From Spartinivicinus poritis (GTDB lineage: Bacteria; Pseudomonadota; Gammaproteobacteria; Pseudomonadales; Zooshikellaceae), in contig NZ_JAPMOU010000020.1 of NCBI RefSeq assembly GCF_028858535.1, forward strand, positions 44,706 to 108,705: 64,000 nucleotides of DNA. The letters are read 5' to 3'. The notes beneath the pieces were generated by a model. That model was not told the origin of the DNA. It searched no databases and was given only the letters and a program-made list of their open reading frames with translations. This document shows positions 1 through 8,341 of the stretch, one piece after another (position 1 is the stretch's first letter; the number at the start of each line of letters is the position of its first letter). A program made the position numbers and the translations under genes.

Positions 1-1911
1 ATTGAAAAAGGCTTCTTGATAGTTGTTGTATACCCGATACTTAATGGTAGTGCCTTCGGTATTGACAGTTTCCATTAATTTCAGGCCATTGGCTAATGCT
101 GCAAAAAGCCAGCAGTAATTAGGGTTTAGCATACGCTGTAAGCTAAACCGGCTGCGTTGATTTAAAATAGGCGCAGCCTGCTGAAACCCTAATTCTTTTA
201 AATAACCCACTGACCAGGTATGGAAATCATCCATCCAGGTCGACAGGCCAGTGCGTCTTTTATAAACCAGTGCATAATAACCAGTTCGTACTCCAAACCG
301 ATCAATGAGTTCTGCGGGAATATAACCAAGATGATTAATAATTTTACTGCTGTCTCGATCAGACTCCTGTTTCGCCACATAAAGGTTGTATAAATAGGTT
401 AAATTGTTGTGCAACAGCTGGTTAAAATACACTTTTAATGCATGACTGTCCGGTGTGATATAGGCTGCTTGAGCGAGTGTCCTTAATGACCAGGCTTCTG
501 CTCGGACTTGAGTTTCACGAAAAATACCTTGTTCAAGACGGCGATAATGGGGGTTATTATTTAATAAATTATAAGTTGCCCAAAACTGCAGTTCTTCTAA
601 TAAAAAATAGTCTCCTGACGTTAAATAAGAAAAGTAGCTAAACCCTGGCTGGTGCGCGGAATCTGGGTGTAAAGGGGTTTCGCACTGATGGCAAGCAGGA
701 AAAGCTTCACTTTTATTAGTCTGTGGGTTAGTAAAGTCGCCTGGGGTACCATACAGACCTGCATAGGGCCAGTCATCAATCCGTAAAGGCAAACCGGTTC
801 GTTTATCTCGATAATGGATGGGCCAACTGCCTGCCAAATAGGCAGTGCCATCTGTAGTCACTTTTGCACGTTTATCCATACTTAATAAATAAGCCGTTGC
901 CCAACCCGGTAGTGGGCCGATATCAGGGCGACCACCGCCAAGTCCCATATAGGGTTCTGCGACACCACTTTGCATTAATTGCTGATTATTTTGATATTGC
1001 TTATAGAATCGCTGTAACAATGACTCATTAATGGTTAATGTTGGATCATATAAAGGGATGGCTTTGCTGTTCATTAGGTAATTGGGGTTAAAAACCAGAT
1101 GGGTGTCTTCACCACCAACTAGAATTACTTTTTTATGCCAGCGAGCATGATGGTTGTGATTGAGGGTTTGCTGAAATAGCGTTTTATCTTTGTTGGTGAT
1201 TGTAACTTGATATTGAAGATTTTTAGGGTTGGGCTGGTAAGCCCAATTATTTTCTAAGGTAATGCCTAGCACTACTTTTTTAAACTGTTGATAAACCCGT
1301 AATTGAAAATAAGCATGTAAATGAGGATGGGGTGAGCCATTGACGATAATCGGATATCGATAATGCCACTCCATAACCAGAGGACCAGCTAACCAGCGAC
1401 GAAGTAACTCTCCTTGACTGAAAACCTGCGTTATTGGAATGGAGACATCCAAGTCATTTCCTTTAAGCTGGATACTGACATCACTGGTTAATTGATGGGG
1501 CAAGGGTGATGGTTGCCGAGAAGTAGTCGCTGTGGGTGAACTGACTAAAATGGCAGGTAATTGCTGTTGATTATTGAAAGGTAGTTTAACAGAAATAATG
1601 CCATGCCGTAGGCTACCATCAGGATGGAAGGCTTTTTGATCCAATTGGCTGGCTAGTAGCTGATTATTGACTTGTACATAAACTTGATCAAGTCGGCCTA
1701 CATCACCAGGCTTAAAAATATGGCCGAAGCTGATATAGTCGGTATCGGTTACCCGCTTGGAACGAATAAATAAAACTTCACTAATTGGTTTTAAATTGGC
1801 AGTTGCAAATGCCTTGTCAGTATATGAAAAGAGAATGAGTAAGCCATTAACTAATAAACTGCACAGACAGGCAAAGGGTAGTGAGTTAAATAACCATCCG
1901 TAGAATTTCAT
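1..1911 (-). CDS. Large secreted protein, partial (C-terminus off the left edge)
   Basis: The reading frame is open from an ATG at 1911 to the window edge, giving 637 residues without a stop. Residues 1-37 form a signal peptide (MKFYGW, hydrophobic LLVNGLLILF, likely cut after AFA), so the product is periplasmic or exported. Later motifs are GLGGGRPDIGPLPGW and a His-Gln-Pro / Leu-Thr-Ser-Gly-Asp-Tyr / Leu-Glu-Glu-Leu-x-Phe-Trp block near residues 417-445. That block resembles large proteins with a RIFT-barrel plus alpha/alpha-toroid fold (PcRGLX/YetA-like, related to polysaccharide lyases); this is recollection, not proof. It lies 195 bp downstream of the ABC gene on the same strand, beside glycan genes, so action on a polysaccharide is plausible. 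The gene is certain; the function is not. Confidence 0.75.
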   Translation of the reverse strand, partial: MKFYGWLFNSLPFACLCSLLVNGLLILFSYTDKAFATANLKPISEVLFIRSKRVTDTDYISFGHIFKPGDVGRLDQVYVQVNNQLLASQLDQKAFHPDGSLRHGIISVKLPFNNQQQLPAILVSSPTATTSRQPSPLPHQLTSDVSIQLKGNDLDVSIPITQVFSQGELLRRWLAGPLVMEWHYRYPIIVNGSPHPHLHAYFQLRVYQQFKKVVLGITLENNWAYQPNPKNLQYQVTITNKDKTLFQQTLNHNHHARWHKKVILVGGEDTHLVFNPNYLMNSKAIPLYDPTLTINESLLQRFYKQYQNNQQLMQSGVAEPYMGLGGGRPDIGPLPGWATAYLLSMDKRAKVTTDGTAYLAGSWPIHYRDKRTGLPLRIDDWPYAGLYGTPGDFTNPQTNKSEAFPACHQCETPLHPDSAHQPGFSYFSYLTSGDYFLLEELQFWATYNLLNNNPHYRRLEQGIFRETQVRAEAWSLRTLAQAAYITPDSHALKVYFNQLLHNNLTYLYNLYVAKQESDRDSSKIINHLGYIPAELIDRFGVRTGYYALVYKRRTGLSTWMDDFHTWSVGYLKELGFQQAAPILNQRSRFSLQRMLNPNYCWLFAALANGLKLMETVNTEGTTIKYRVYNNYQEAFFN

Positions 1912-2064
1912 CACTTAAAAACTTTTATAATTATATTATTTATTTGGGGTAGAGTAAGGGTTACATTTGAGTGTATAAATATACAGCCAACTCTTAGTAA
2001 GGGTCGACTGTTTTTGTGGTGAGCACAAAATAAATTATTGTTTCAACTTTATAAATACTTTATT

Positions 2065-2105
2065 AAGGGTGCCTCTAAACATGCACTTATTTTAGCGGCG
2101 CCCTT
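2065..2105 (-). terminator. Possible hairpin terminator after the ABC gene
   Basis: AAGGGTGCC at 2065-2073 pairs with GGCGCCCTT at 2097-2105 with one G-U pair, starting 1 nt after the stop codon of the ABC gene. The loop is long (23 nt) and only a weak T-rich stretch follows on the minus strand, so termination may be partial and the downstream secreted-protein gene may still be co-transcribed. Confidence 0.35.
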
Positions 2106-2106
2106 A

Positions 2107-4701
2107 CTATTGAATCAACCCGGCAAGTGTCTTATCCATTTCAATGAGTTGTTGATAGTGTCCTTGTTGAATAATTTGTCCTTTGTCAACAACCAGAGTC
2201 TGATCAAACTGAATGGCTTGTTCAGCACGGTTTAACACCCAGATTAATCCCTTATTGATCATTGCCTGTTTGACCTGACTGATTATTTCGCTTTCAGTCG
2301 ATAAGTCTAATACGCTGGTTGCTTGGTTAATGATTAACAAGTCGGGTTTTTTCAATAGTGCTCTAGCTAATGCTAGCTTTTGTCGCATTGCTAAGGATAA
2401 ACGCGTACCAGCAGTGCCCACTTCGTAATCTAAGCCATAGCCCATGATCGGTCGAATTAAGTCGTGTGAAGCAATCAGTTTGTCAATGCAAGCTGTTATT
2501 TTAGCTTGGGCGCGTGCCTGGCCATAAACGGCTTTGCCAAATAAAATATTTTCTTGAATACTCAGTGCTTCGTTGTATTCTTCCGAATCATAAAAAATAA
2601 TGGTCGTGTGACGGGCTTTTAATGCCTTAGCCAGCTGCTTACGCACATTTAACAATTTGTTGCAGACCTCATTGGATAGCAATCCTAATCGATGCCGAGC
2701 AGGGGTGAGCTGAAAGACTAATGACAGCAGCATTTCAATTTGTTGGCGGGGCAGTTTATAAAGTTGCTCTTTATTAGCCTTGGCTAAAAGTGCCTTATAA
2801 TCATTAATTTCTTCAGCTTGAATGAAACTGAAGCGTTCAAACAGGTCACTGCCTGGCTCAACATCGGCAAATAATTCCAACATCATGCCTGCGACTTCGT
2901 AGCCCATGGCGAGAGTGGTGTCCATTAATCCCTCATCATCCAGTAATTGATGGATTAAGGTATTTTTATGTAACATATTGAGATCTAACATCATTTCACG
3001 GCTAGAGCCGAACAAAATATTTTCAGCAACAGTTAAATTGTTGTTGTATTTACCCCAATCAAAAAACTCGACAATATCAGTCATGTCAGAGGTTTGCACG
3101 GCCTCTCTAAACGCTCGCCTTAATTCAATAACTTGCGCCATCAGTGTTTGGTCAGTGGCAGGGTTCAAATAGCCTTGCAAGCCATAATGATAAATATCAT
3201 CTTCCAGCTTGAGTTTACTTAGGATACTTATTAAATGGTGGTCAACGGCTTGGTCACTATCAAAACCCAGTTGGCTGGGCTGAAACCAATTATCTACAAA
3301 TATGGGGTCTTCTATTTGTAATGAAGGCACTTCATTGATGGTGGTTGGGGGCTGAGTGTTTAAGCCGTACAACAAGTTTTGTCGAATGGTGCCTGAAAAA
3401 AAATGAGGGGAATTATCCAAGTAGCAGATATGCTGGCTTAACGTAGCACTGGTTAATGTTTGTAAGTTTTCGGCTGCTAAGTTAATTCGACCATTACGGG
3501 GTATGAGTAAACGGGTTAACAATAGCACTAACTCATTTTTACCACTGCTATCATTACCCACAATTGCTGTATGCTGGTTAAGTGGCAGGGTCAGGTTGAG
3601 GTCATCTATGGTGTTAACATTTTCATGCTCGCCATAGTATAAGTGCTCCATCGTCAGGTGTTGGTTTTGTAATGTAAGTGGCGTGGCAGGTCCATCCTGG
3701 ATATGGCTAGCAAGCATATTTTCAGGGTGAAACTGGTAAACGATCTGCTCGTATTTTATCCGTATATCTTCTTTGGTCTGATAGTATTTTAACAGTTCTT
3801 TCCACGGGGCATCCAGGTCCTGATAGGCTGCCAGGGCTGCAATTAATGCGCCTAGAGAGAGCTCACCTTTAATGACATAGTAACCGCCCACTGAATAGAA
3901 AAAGAAGGGTGTGACTTTGCCCAGAAAGTTGTTTAAAAACTTTATAAAAAACTTTAGCTTGTATATTTTGTAGCGAATTTCAAAGATGTGCTGTAGGCGG
4001 TCTGAAATTTTTGAGCGCTCAAACTGAAAGGTACCAAAGCTATGAATTTCTTTAATACCGCCAATACTGTCCCCAATCTTATCACCCAACCGGCGGGCTG
4101 CTAGCACTCGTTGCTTACCCAGTTGGTTGACGATCCGTTGGAGTTTGGGAATGATGTATAACTGCAATGGATATAAAGCAGTTGCTGCGATACCTAAAAT
4201 CACATCCTGGTTATAAATAAAAAACAGATAAGTCAGTAGTAATCCGCCTTGAAAGGCAGGCAAGGCAAAGGCTTCACCAATAAAACCACCTAGTGGCTCG
4301 GTTTCGGCGGTAATGATGGGAATGATTTCCCCTTGTGATACTTTTTTAAAGTGAGGGACGGGAAAACGTAGAATACGGCTATACAGGTCAAAGCGAAGCT
4401 TTTTCAACATTCGCTCACCCACCACACCACGATAGACGTTTAATAGGTACTTGAGGACACCATTAATAATTACCAGGCCCAGGAAGATAAAGCAGAGAAC
4501 TAACAAGTAATCTATCTGGTCAACAGGGTAACCCCAAACTGTTTCAGGGACGTTCTCCTTATTTAAGGCATCATTGATAATGTGTTTAGGTACTTCTAAA
4601 GTGGCGTACACCAAAGGAAATGAGAAGACAGTTAAAAATAGGATCAATACCTGGTCTTTGAGGGTGTACTTCAGAATAAAACGATAAATTGATGATTCCA
4701 T
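2107..4701 (-). CDS. ABC half-transporter with degenerate ATPase domain
   Basis: 864 residues from ATG 4701; a GTG at 4710 is in frame, but GAGG sits just before the ATG and relatives start near MESS. Residues 1-310 are an ABC exporter membrane domain with about six helices. The nucleotide-binding part (from about 345) is unusually long. Its Walker A is GNDSSGKNE (S/T replaced by N), the signature is LSLAM instead of LSGGQ, Walker B is LLIINQ (catalytic Glu replaced by Gln), and the H-loop His is replaced by Asn in WVLNRAE. An ENILFG-type motif that normally follows the Q-loop occurs three times (near 438, 557 and 714), as if NBD segments were duplicated. Similar degenerate ABC proteins are known in proteobacteria but have no defined role. 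Hydrolysis is probably weak or absent. It is divergent from a glycosyltransferase operon, so glycan export or sensing is an inference. Confidence 0.85.
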   Translation of the reverse strand: MESSIYRFILKYTLKDQVLILFLTVFSFPLVYATLEVPKHIINDALNKENVPETVWGYPVDQIDYLLVLCFIFLGLVIINGVLKYLLNVYRGVVGERMLKKLRFDLYSRILRFPVPHFKKVSQGEIIPIITAETEPLGGFIGEAFALPAFQGGLLLTYLFFIYNQDVILGIAATALYPLQLYIIPKLQRIVNQLGKQRVLAARRLGDKIGDSIGGIKEIHSFGTFQFERSKISDRLQHIFEIRYKIYKLKFFIKFLNNFLGKVTPFFFYSVGGYYVIKGELSLGALIAALAAYQDLDAPWKELLKYYQTKEDIRIKYEQIVYQFHPENMLASHIQDGPATPLTLQNQHLTMEHLYYGEHENVNTIDDLNLTLPLNQHTAIVGNDSSGKNELVLLLTRLLIPRNGRINLAAENLQTLTSATLSQHICYLDNSPHFFSGTIRQNLLYGLNTQPPTTINEVPSLQIEDPIFVDNWFQPSQLGFDSDQAVDHHLISILSKLKLEDDIYHYGLQGYLNPATDQTLMAQVIELRRAFREAVQTSDMTDIVEFFDWGKYNNNLTVAENILFGSSREMMLDLNMLHKNTLIHQLLDDEGLMDTTLAMGYEVAGMMLELFADVEPGSDLFERFSFIQAEEINDYKALLAKANKEQLYKLPRQQIEMLLSLVFQLTPARHRLGLLSNEVCNKLLNVRKQLAKALKARHTTIIFYDSEEYNEALSIQENILFGKAVYGQARAQAKITACIDKLIASHDLIRPIMGYGLDYEVGTAGTRLSLAMRQKLALARALLKKPDLLIINQATSVLDLSTESEIISQVKQAMINKGLIWVLNRAEQAIQFDQTLVVDKGQIIQQGHYQQLIEMDKTLAGLIQ

Positions 4702-4853
4702 TAGCCTCACTAAATGTCGTTGGATGGCCTGTTTGAGGATAGCCTGAACCCGCTTTTAGACTAGCAAAAAAGTGAACTGCTGACTGCCTTAGTGGAAAGC
4801 AAGTTAGCATGTTACAATGTTTTGAATGCTTCATAAATAATACAGGCTTTCGT

Positions 4854-4865
4854 GTATACTCTTCG
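4854..4865 (+). repeat. Copy of short dispersed intergenic motif
   Basis: GTATACTCTTCG matches the start of a longer intergenic repeat seen at 30323-30343 (minus strand), with variants at 27001-27020 and 42442-42463. It lies in the divergent region between the ABC gene and the glycosyltransferase operon. The copy here is short and could be chance on its own. Confidence 0.3.
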
Positions 4866-5000
4866 CTTTGACTTTAAAGAAAGTCATGATCATTTTGCAC
4901 TGTATGTTATACCCCATACGAAAGGTTTTTAGGTGTGGCCACTGAATGGCGAAGGGTATATGAAAGTAGTCTTCACTCGTCTTGAAATTGGGGCAACAAC

Positions 5001-6317
5001 TTGATAACAAAAGTCGCACTTGTTTTAAAGGGTTATCCTCGTTTATCAGAAACGTTTATTGCTCAAGAAATCAAAGCATTGGAACAGCGGGGGTTACAGA
5101 TCCAGCTGGTTTCTTTACGACACCCCACCGACTCGCATGTTCACCCTATTCATCGAGAAATTAAAGCACCGGTTAACTACTTACCTGAATATTTACACCA
5201 AGAGCCTTGGCGGGTGGTGAAGGCCTTATTTAAGCTTGTGTATAAGAGCGCTTTTTGGCGGCTGCTAGTGGTTTGGTGGCGAGATTATAAACGGGATCGT
5301 ACCCGTAATCGGCTCCGTCGCTTGGGGCAAGCATTAGTGTTAGCCGTCGAGTTACCTGCGGCAACCCAATGGTTATATGCACACTTTATTCATACGCCAG
5401 GCTCTGTTACTCGTTATACCAGTTTATTAACGGGCTTGCCTTGGTCTTGTTCTGCCCATGCAAAAGATATTTGGACTACTCCCCAATGGGAGTTAACTGA
5501 AAAGTTAAATGAACTGGCTTGGTTGGCAACCTGTACTCAGGCGAATCAGCAGTATTTACAATCGCTGTCCGCAGCCCCAGAGAAAGTGATGTTGGTTTAT
5601 CATGGATTAGACTTTAATCGGTTTAACACTATCACTCCCCCAGAAACAAACGACAGTTCAGTTTCAGTAGACAACAAGTCTGGTAAGGCAAAAAATACGG
5701 AGGAGATTTGCCCAACTGTTGTGCAATTAATTTCGGTAGGGCGTGCGGTAGCCAAGAAAGGCTATGATGTGCTGCTACAGGCACTGGCCCAGTTACCAAG
5801 TGAATTAAGTTGGCGGTTTGTCCATATTGGGGGTGGCCCGTTACTCACCAGTTTAAAACAACAAGCGGCCAACTTAGGTATTGCTGATAAAGTAAGATGG
5901 CTAGGGGCAAAACCTCAAGAGGAGGTGTTGGCCCAGTATCGGCAGTCAGCTATTTTTGTTTTAGCTTCAAAAATAACTGAGGATGGTGACCGGGATGGTT
6001 TACCCAATGTATTAATGGAGGCACAAAGCCAGGGGGTTGCTTGTATTGCTTCAGATATTTCAGGGATTCCAGAGCTGATTATTGATAAAAAAACTGGGTT
6101 ATTAGTTCCTCAAGGTGATGTCGCTGCATTGACCCATGCGATTGCTAAGCTAATTAGTGATAGTGAGTTACGCTATCGGTTAGCGGTGGCTGGTCAACAA
6201 CGTGTTACCGAAGAGTTTTCATTAGCCACAAATATTGAGCGACTAGCTGAACAGTTTGGTCTGGCTTACCCTGAAAGCTGTAGCAAACGTGAGGAAAAAA
6301 ACAAATCAAGTGCTTGA
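5001..6317 (+). CDS. Glycosyltransferase family 4-like protein
   Basis: 438 residues from a TTG start with GGGG seven bases upstream; the family beginning (KVALVLKGYPRLSETFIAQEI) leaves no better start. The N-terminal Rossmann domain carries the KGYPRLSETF motif typical of GT4 enzymes that build exopolysaccharide or cell-surface glycans. The C-terminal GT-B domain has VGRAVAKKGYDVLLQAL, the DGLPNVLMEAQSQGV donor-site region with the acidic E-x7-E-like pattern, and SGIPELI. It should transfer a sugar from a nucleotide donor in the cytoplasm; donor and acceptor cannot be read from sequence. First gene of a three-gene plus-strand operon (gap of 25 bp to the next), divergent from the degenerate ABC gene. 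Confidence 0.88.
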   Translation: MITKVALVLKGYPRLSETFIAQEIKALEQRGLQIQLVSLRHPTDSHVHPIHREIKAPVNYLPEYLHQEPWRVVKALFKLVYKSAFWRLLVVWWRDYKRDRTRNRLRRLGQALVLAVELPAATQWLYAHFIHTPGSVTRYTSLLTGLPWSCSAHAKDIWTTPQWELTEKLNELAWLATCTQANQQYLQSLSAAPEKVMLVYHGLDFNRFNTITPPETNDSSVSVDNKSGKAKNTEEICPTVVQLISVGRAVAKKGYDVLLQALAQLPSELSWRFVHIGGGPLLTSLKQQAANLGIADKVRWLGAKPQEEVLAQYRQSAIFVLASKITEDGDRDGLPNVLMEAQSQGVACIASDISGIPELIIDKKTGLLVPQGDVAALTHAIAKLISDSELRYRLAVAGQQRVTEEFSLATNIERLAEQFGLAYPESCSKREEKNKSSA

Positions 6318-6342
6318 AATAGAATAACAGGCTGTCATTTTA

Positions 6343-7488
6343 ATGAAGCAAACCATTGCCTTTTATGCACCCTTAAAATCCCCTTTTCATGTGATTCCTT
6401 CAGGGGAGCAACGGATTGCTCAACTATTTTGGCAAGCCTGTGAAAAAGCAGGGTTTAATCTGGTTTGGGCTGATAGCTTACGAAGTTATGATCGCAGCGG
6501 TGATGTCACTCGCCAACAGCGGCTGGCGAAGCTGGGTGAACGCAGAGCACAGCGGCTAATTCAGCGTTGGCAACAGTTACCCACTGATCAGCGACCTGTC
6601 TTATGGTTAACATACCACCTTTATCATAAAGCGCCGGATTATATTGGGCCTTTTGTCAGTCAGGCGCTTAATATTCCCTATGTATTAGTCGAAGCTTCCT
6701 ATGCTGCCAAACAACAACAAGGCCCTTGGGCGCCAGGGTTAGCAGCTTCTGTGCAGGCTATCCGACGGGCCAATAGCATTTTATCCCTTAATCCTGGCGA
6801 TATTCCAGGTTTACAACAGGTGCTGGGCGAGAGTGAGCGAATACATCTGATTAAACCTTTTATTAACCCTGTTATTGTAACTGAAAATAAAAATCAACTC
6901 AGGCAACAGTTAGCGAAGCAATGGTATTTACCCGTTACAAGCAATTGGCTGTTAACAGTGGCGATGTTACGCCCCCGAGATAAACAACAGTCTTATCAGT
7001 ATCTCAGTGGTATTTTGTCCCAGTTAGTTGATCTGGACTGGTACTGGATTGTCGTGGGGGATGGTAAAGCGCGCACTGAAATACAAGATTATTTTAGTGG
7101 TTTAACGGAGCGTATTCGCTGGGTAGGCGCATTATCTGAACAAGAGGTGACCGAATGGTTAACGGCTGCTGATCTATTTATTTGGCCTGCAATTAATGAA
7201 GCGTTAGGTATGGTGTTTTTAGAGGCGCAAGCTGCGGGTTTACCGAGTATAGCAGGAGCTGAAGTAGGGGTGGCCAGTTTGTTTGACCAGAAGAAACCGG
7301 CAGGTATTTTGTTAAATACTGGGCAGCCGAGTGACTTTATCAATGCTATCCGACAGTTGCTGTTAGATCAGTCAGGTCGAGAGTTGCTAGGTCAACGAGG
7401 TATACAACATGTGGCGCAGGATCATTCTCTTCACAGCACCAGTATCTGGTTGCAGCATCATTTTAGCGCCCTAATAGGCAAACGCTAA
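6343..7488 (+). CDS. Glycosyltransferase, GT4-like
   Basis: 381 residues, ATG start. It begins MKQTIAFYAPLKSPFHVIPSGEQRIAQ, an N-terminal GT-B half. The C-terminal half has LTVAMLRPRDK, WIVVGDGKAR and the nucleotide-sugar site EALGMVFLEAQAAGLPSIA with two conserved acidic residues. It is predicted to be cytoplasmic and to act after or alongside the preceding glycosyltransferase. It lies 25 bp after that gene and 28 bp before the histidine phosphatase, so one transcript is likely. The sugar specificity is unknown. Confidence 0.85.
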   Translation: MKQTIAFYAPLKSPFHVIPSGEQRIAQLFWQACEKAGFNLVWADSLRSYDRSGDVTRQQRLAKLGERRAQRLIQRWQQLPTDQRPVLWLTYHLYHKAPDYIGPFVSQALNIPYVLVEASYAAKQQQGPWAPGLAASVQAIRRANSILSLNPGDIPGLQQVLGESERIHLIKPFINPVIVTENKNQLRQQLAKQWYLPVTSNWLLTVAMLRPRDKQQSYQYLSGILSQLVDLDWYWIVVGDGKARTEIQDYFSGLTERIRWVGALSEQEVTEWLTAADLFIWPAINEALGMVFLEAQAAGLPSIAGAEVGVASLFDQKKPAGILLNTGQPSDFINAIRQLLLDQSGRELLGQRGIQHVAQDHSLHSTSIWLQHHFSALIGKR

Positions 7489-7516
7489 CAGCATTGACAA
7501 AGAGTATCCATCAGCC

Positions 7517-8101
7517 ATGCAATCAATTTACTTTTTACGCCACTGGCCTACAGCCTGGAACCAGCAAGGTTTAATTCAGGGGCGGTGTGATGTGCCATTA
7601 ACTCAGGCAAGCATGGCAGAATTAAACACCTTACACGTGCCACCGGACTTACACATCAGTCGTTGGTATGTCAGCCCGTTACAGAGAGCAAAACAAACCT
7701 TGGCCAGTTTAGGGCTAACCGGTGAGGTAGCCCAGCCTCTGATGGAAATGGACTGGGGAGAATGGGAAGGTAAAACCTTAGCTGAATTAAGGCAAACTGA
7801 TCCTAGGCTAAAGATAGAAGAGCCCAAAGGTATTTACTTGCAATGCCCGAAAGGAGAGTCACCGAAAAAAGTACAACAACGGTTGTTAGGTTGGTTACAG
7901 CAATGTTCAGATAAGGGCGAGTCAATAGGCATTGTCACCCATAAAGGCGTTATTCGTACGGCACTGGCTGAGGCCTGTCAGTGGGATATGACCACAAAAC
8001 CTCCCGTTAAACTTAACTGGCAATGTATTCATTATTTTGGTTGGGACGGACATAAGCTGTATTTAATAAAAGCCAATATTCCTTTGCTTAAGCAGAGTTA
8101 G
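7517..8101 (+). CDS. Histidine phosphatase family protein (phosphoglycerate mutase-like)
   Basis: 194 residues. The N-terminal catalytic motif reads LRHWPTAWN: the nucleophilic His (residue 8) and Arg are kept, but the Gly of the usual RHG is Trp. Other expected parts are present: SPLQRAKQT, MDWGEWEGKT with the acid residue, and IVTHKGVIRTAL with the second His. Members dephosphorylate small phosphorylated metabolites. Here it closes an operon of two glycosyltransferases, so a sugar or sugar-nucleotide phosphate substrate is a reasonable guess. The RHW change near the phosphate pocket may alter activity. Confidence 0.85.
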   Translation: MQSIYFLRHWPTAWNQQGLIQGRCDVPLTQASMAELNTLHVPPDLHISRWYVSPLQRAKQTLASLGLTGEVAQPLMEMDWGEWEGKTLAELRQTDPRLKIEEPKGIYLQCPKGESPKKVQQRLLGWLQQCSDKGESIGIVTHKGVIRTALAEACQWDMTTKPPVKLNWQCIHYFGWDGHKLYLIKANIPLLKQS

Positions 8102-8341
8102 TAGCTGTTATTTTTTCTTGTTTAGACCACGATTAATTCTTTAGGTCGCATGAAGTAGTCTTGAAATTAACGAAGAGAGGCCCAAAACTGGCTTGTATTT
8201 ATTAGCGTTTTCTTTTAGTACTATTGTGCTGTTAAAAATGACTTTTACAGCACTTTAATCCTCCTCAACATACTACAAAACATGTACAATTGGCGTTGTC
8301 ATGTCAATTGTTTCTTATTGTTAATGGAATACTCGAAAATA

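Noticed and set aside
4702..5000. Two short minus-strand frames upstream of the ABC gene
   Set aside because: No RBS or recognisable protein; they overlap the divergent promoter region and the start of the glycosyltransferase gene.
5001..8101. LPS O-antigen or capsule cluster with Wzx/Wzy
   Set aside because: No flippase, polymerase, chain-length regulator or sugar-nucleotide synthesis genes are present, so a standard O-antigen or capsule assignment is not supported.
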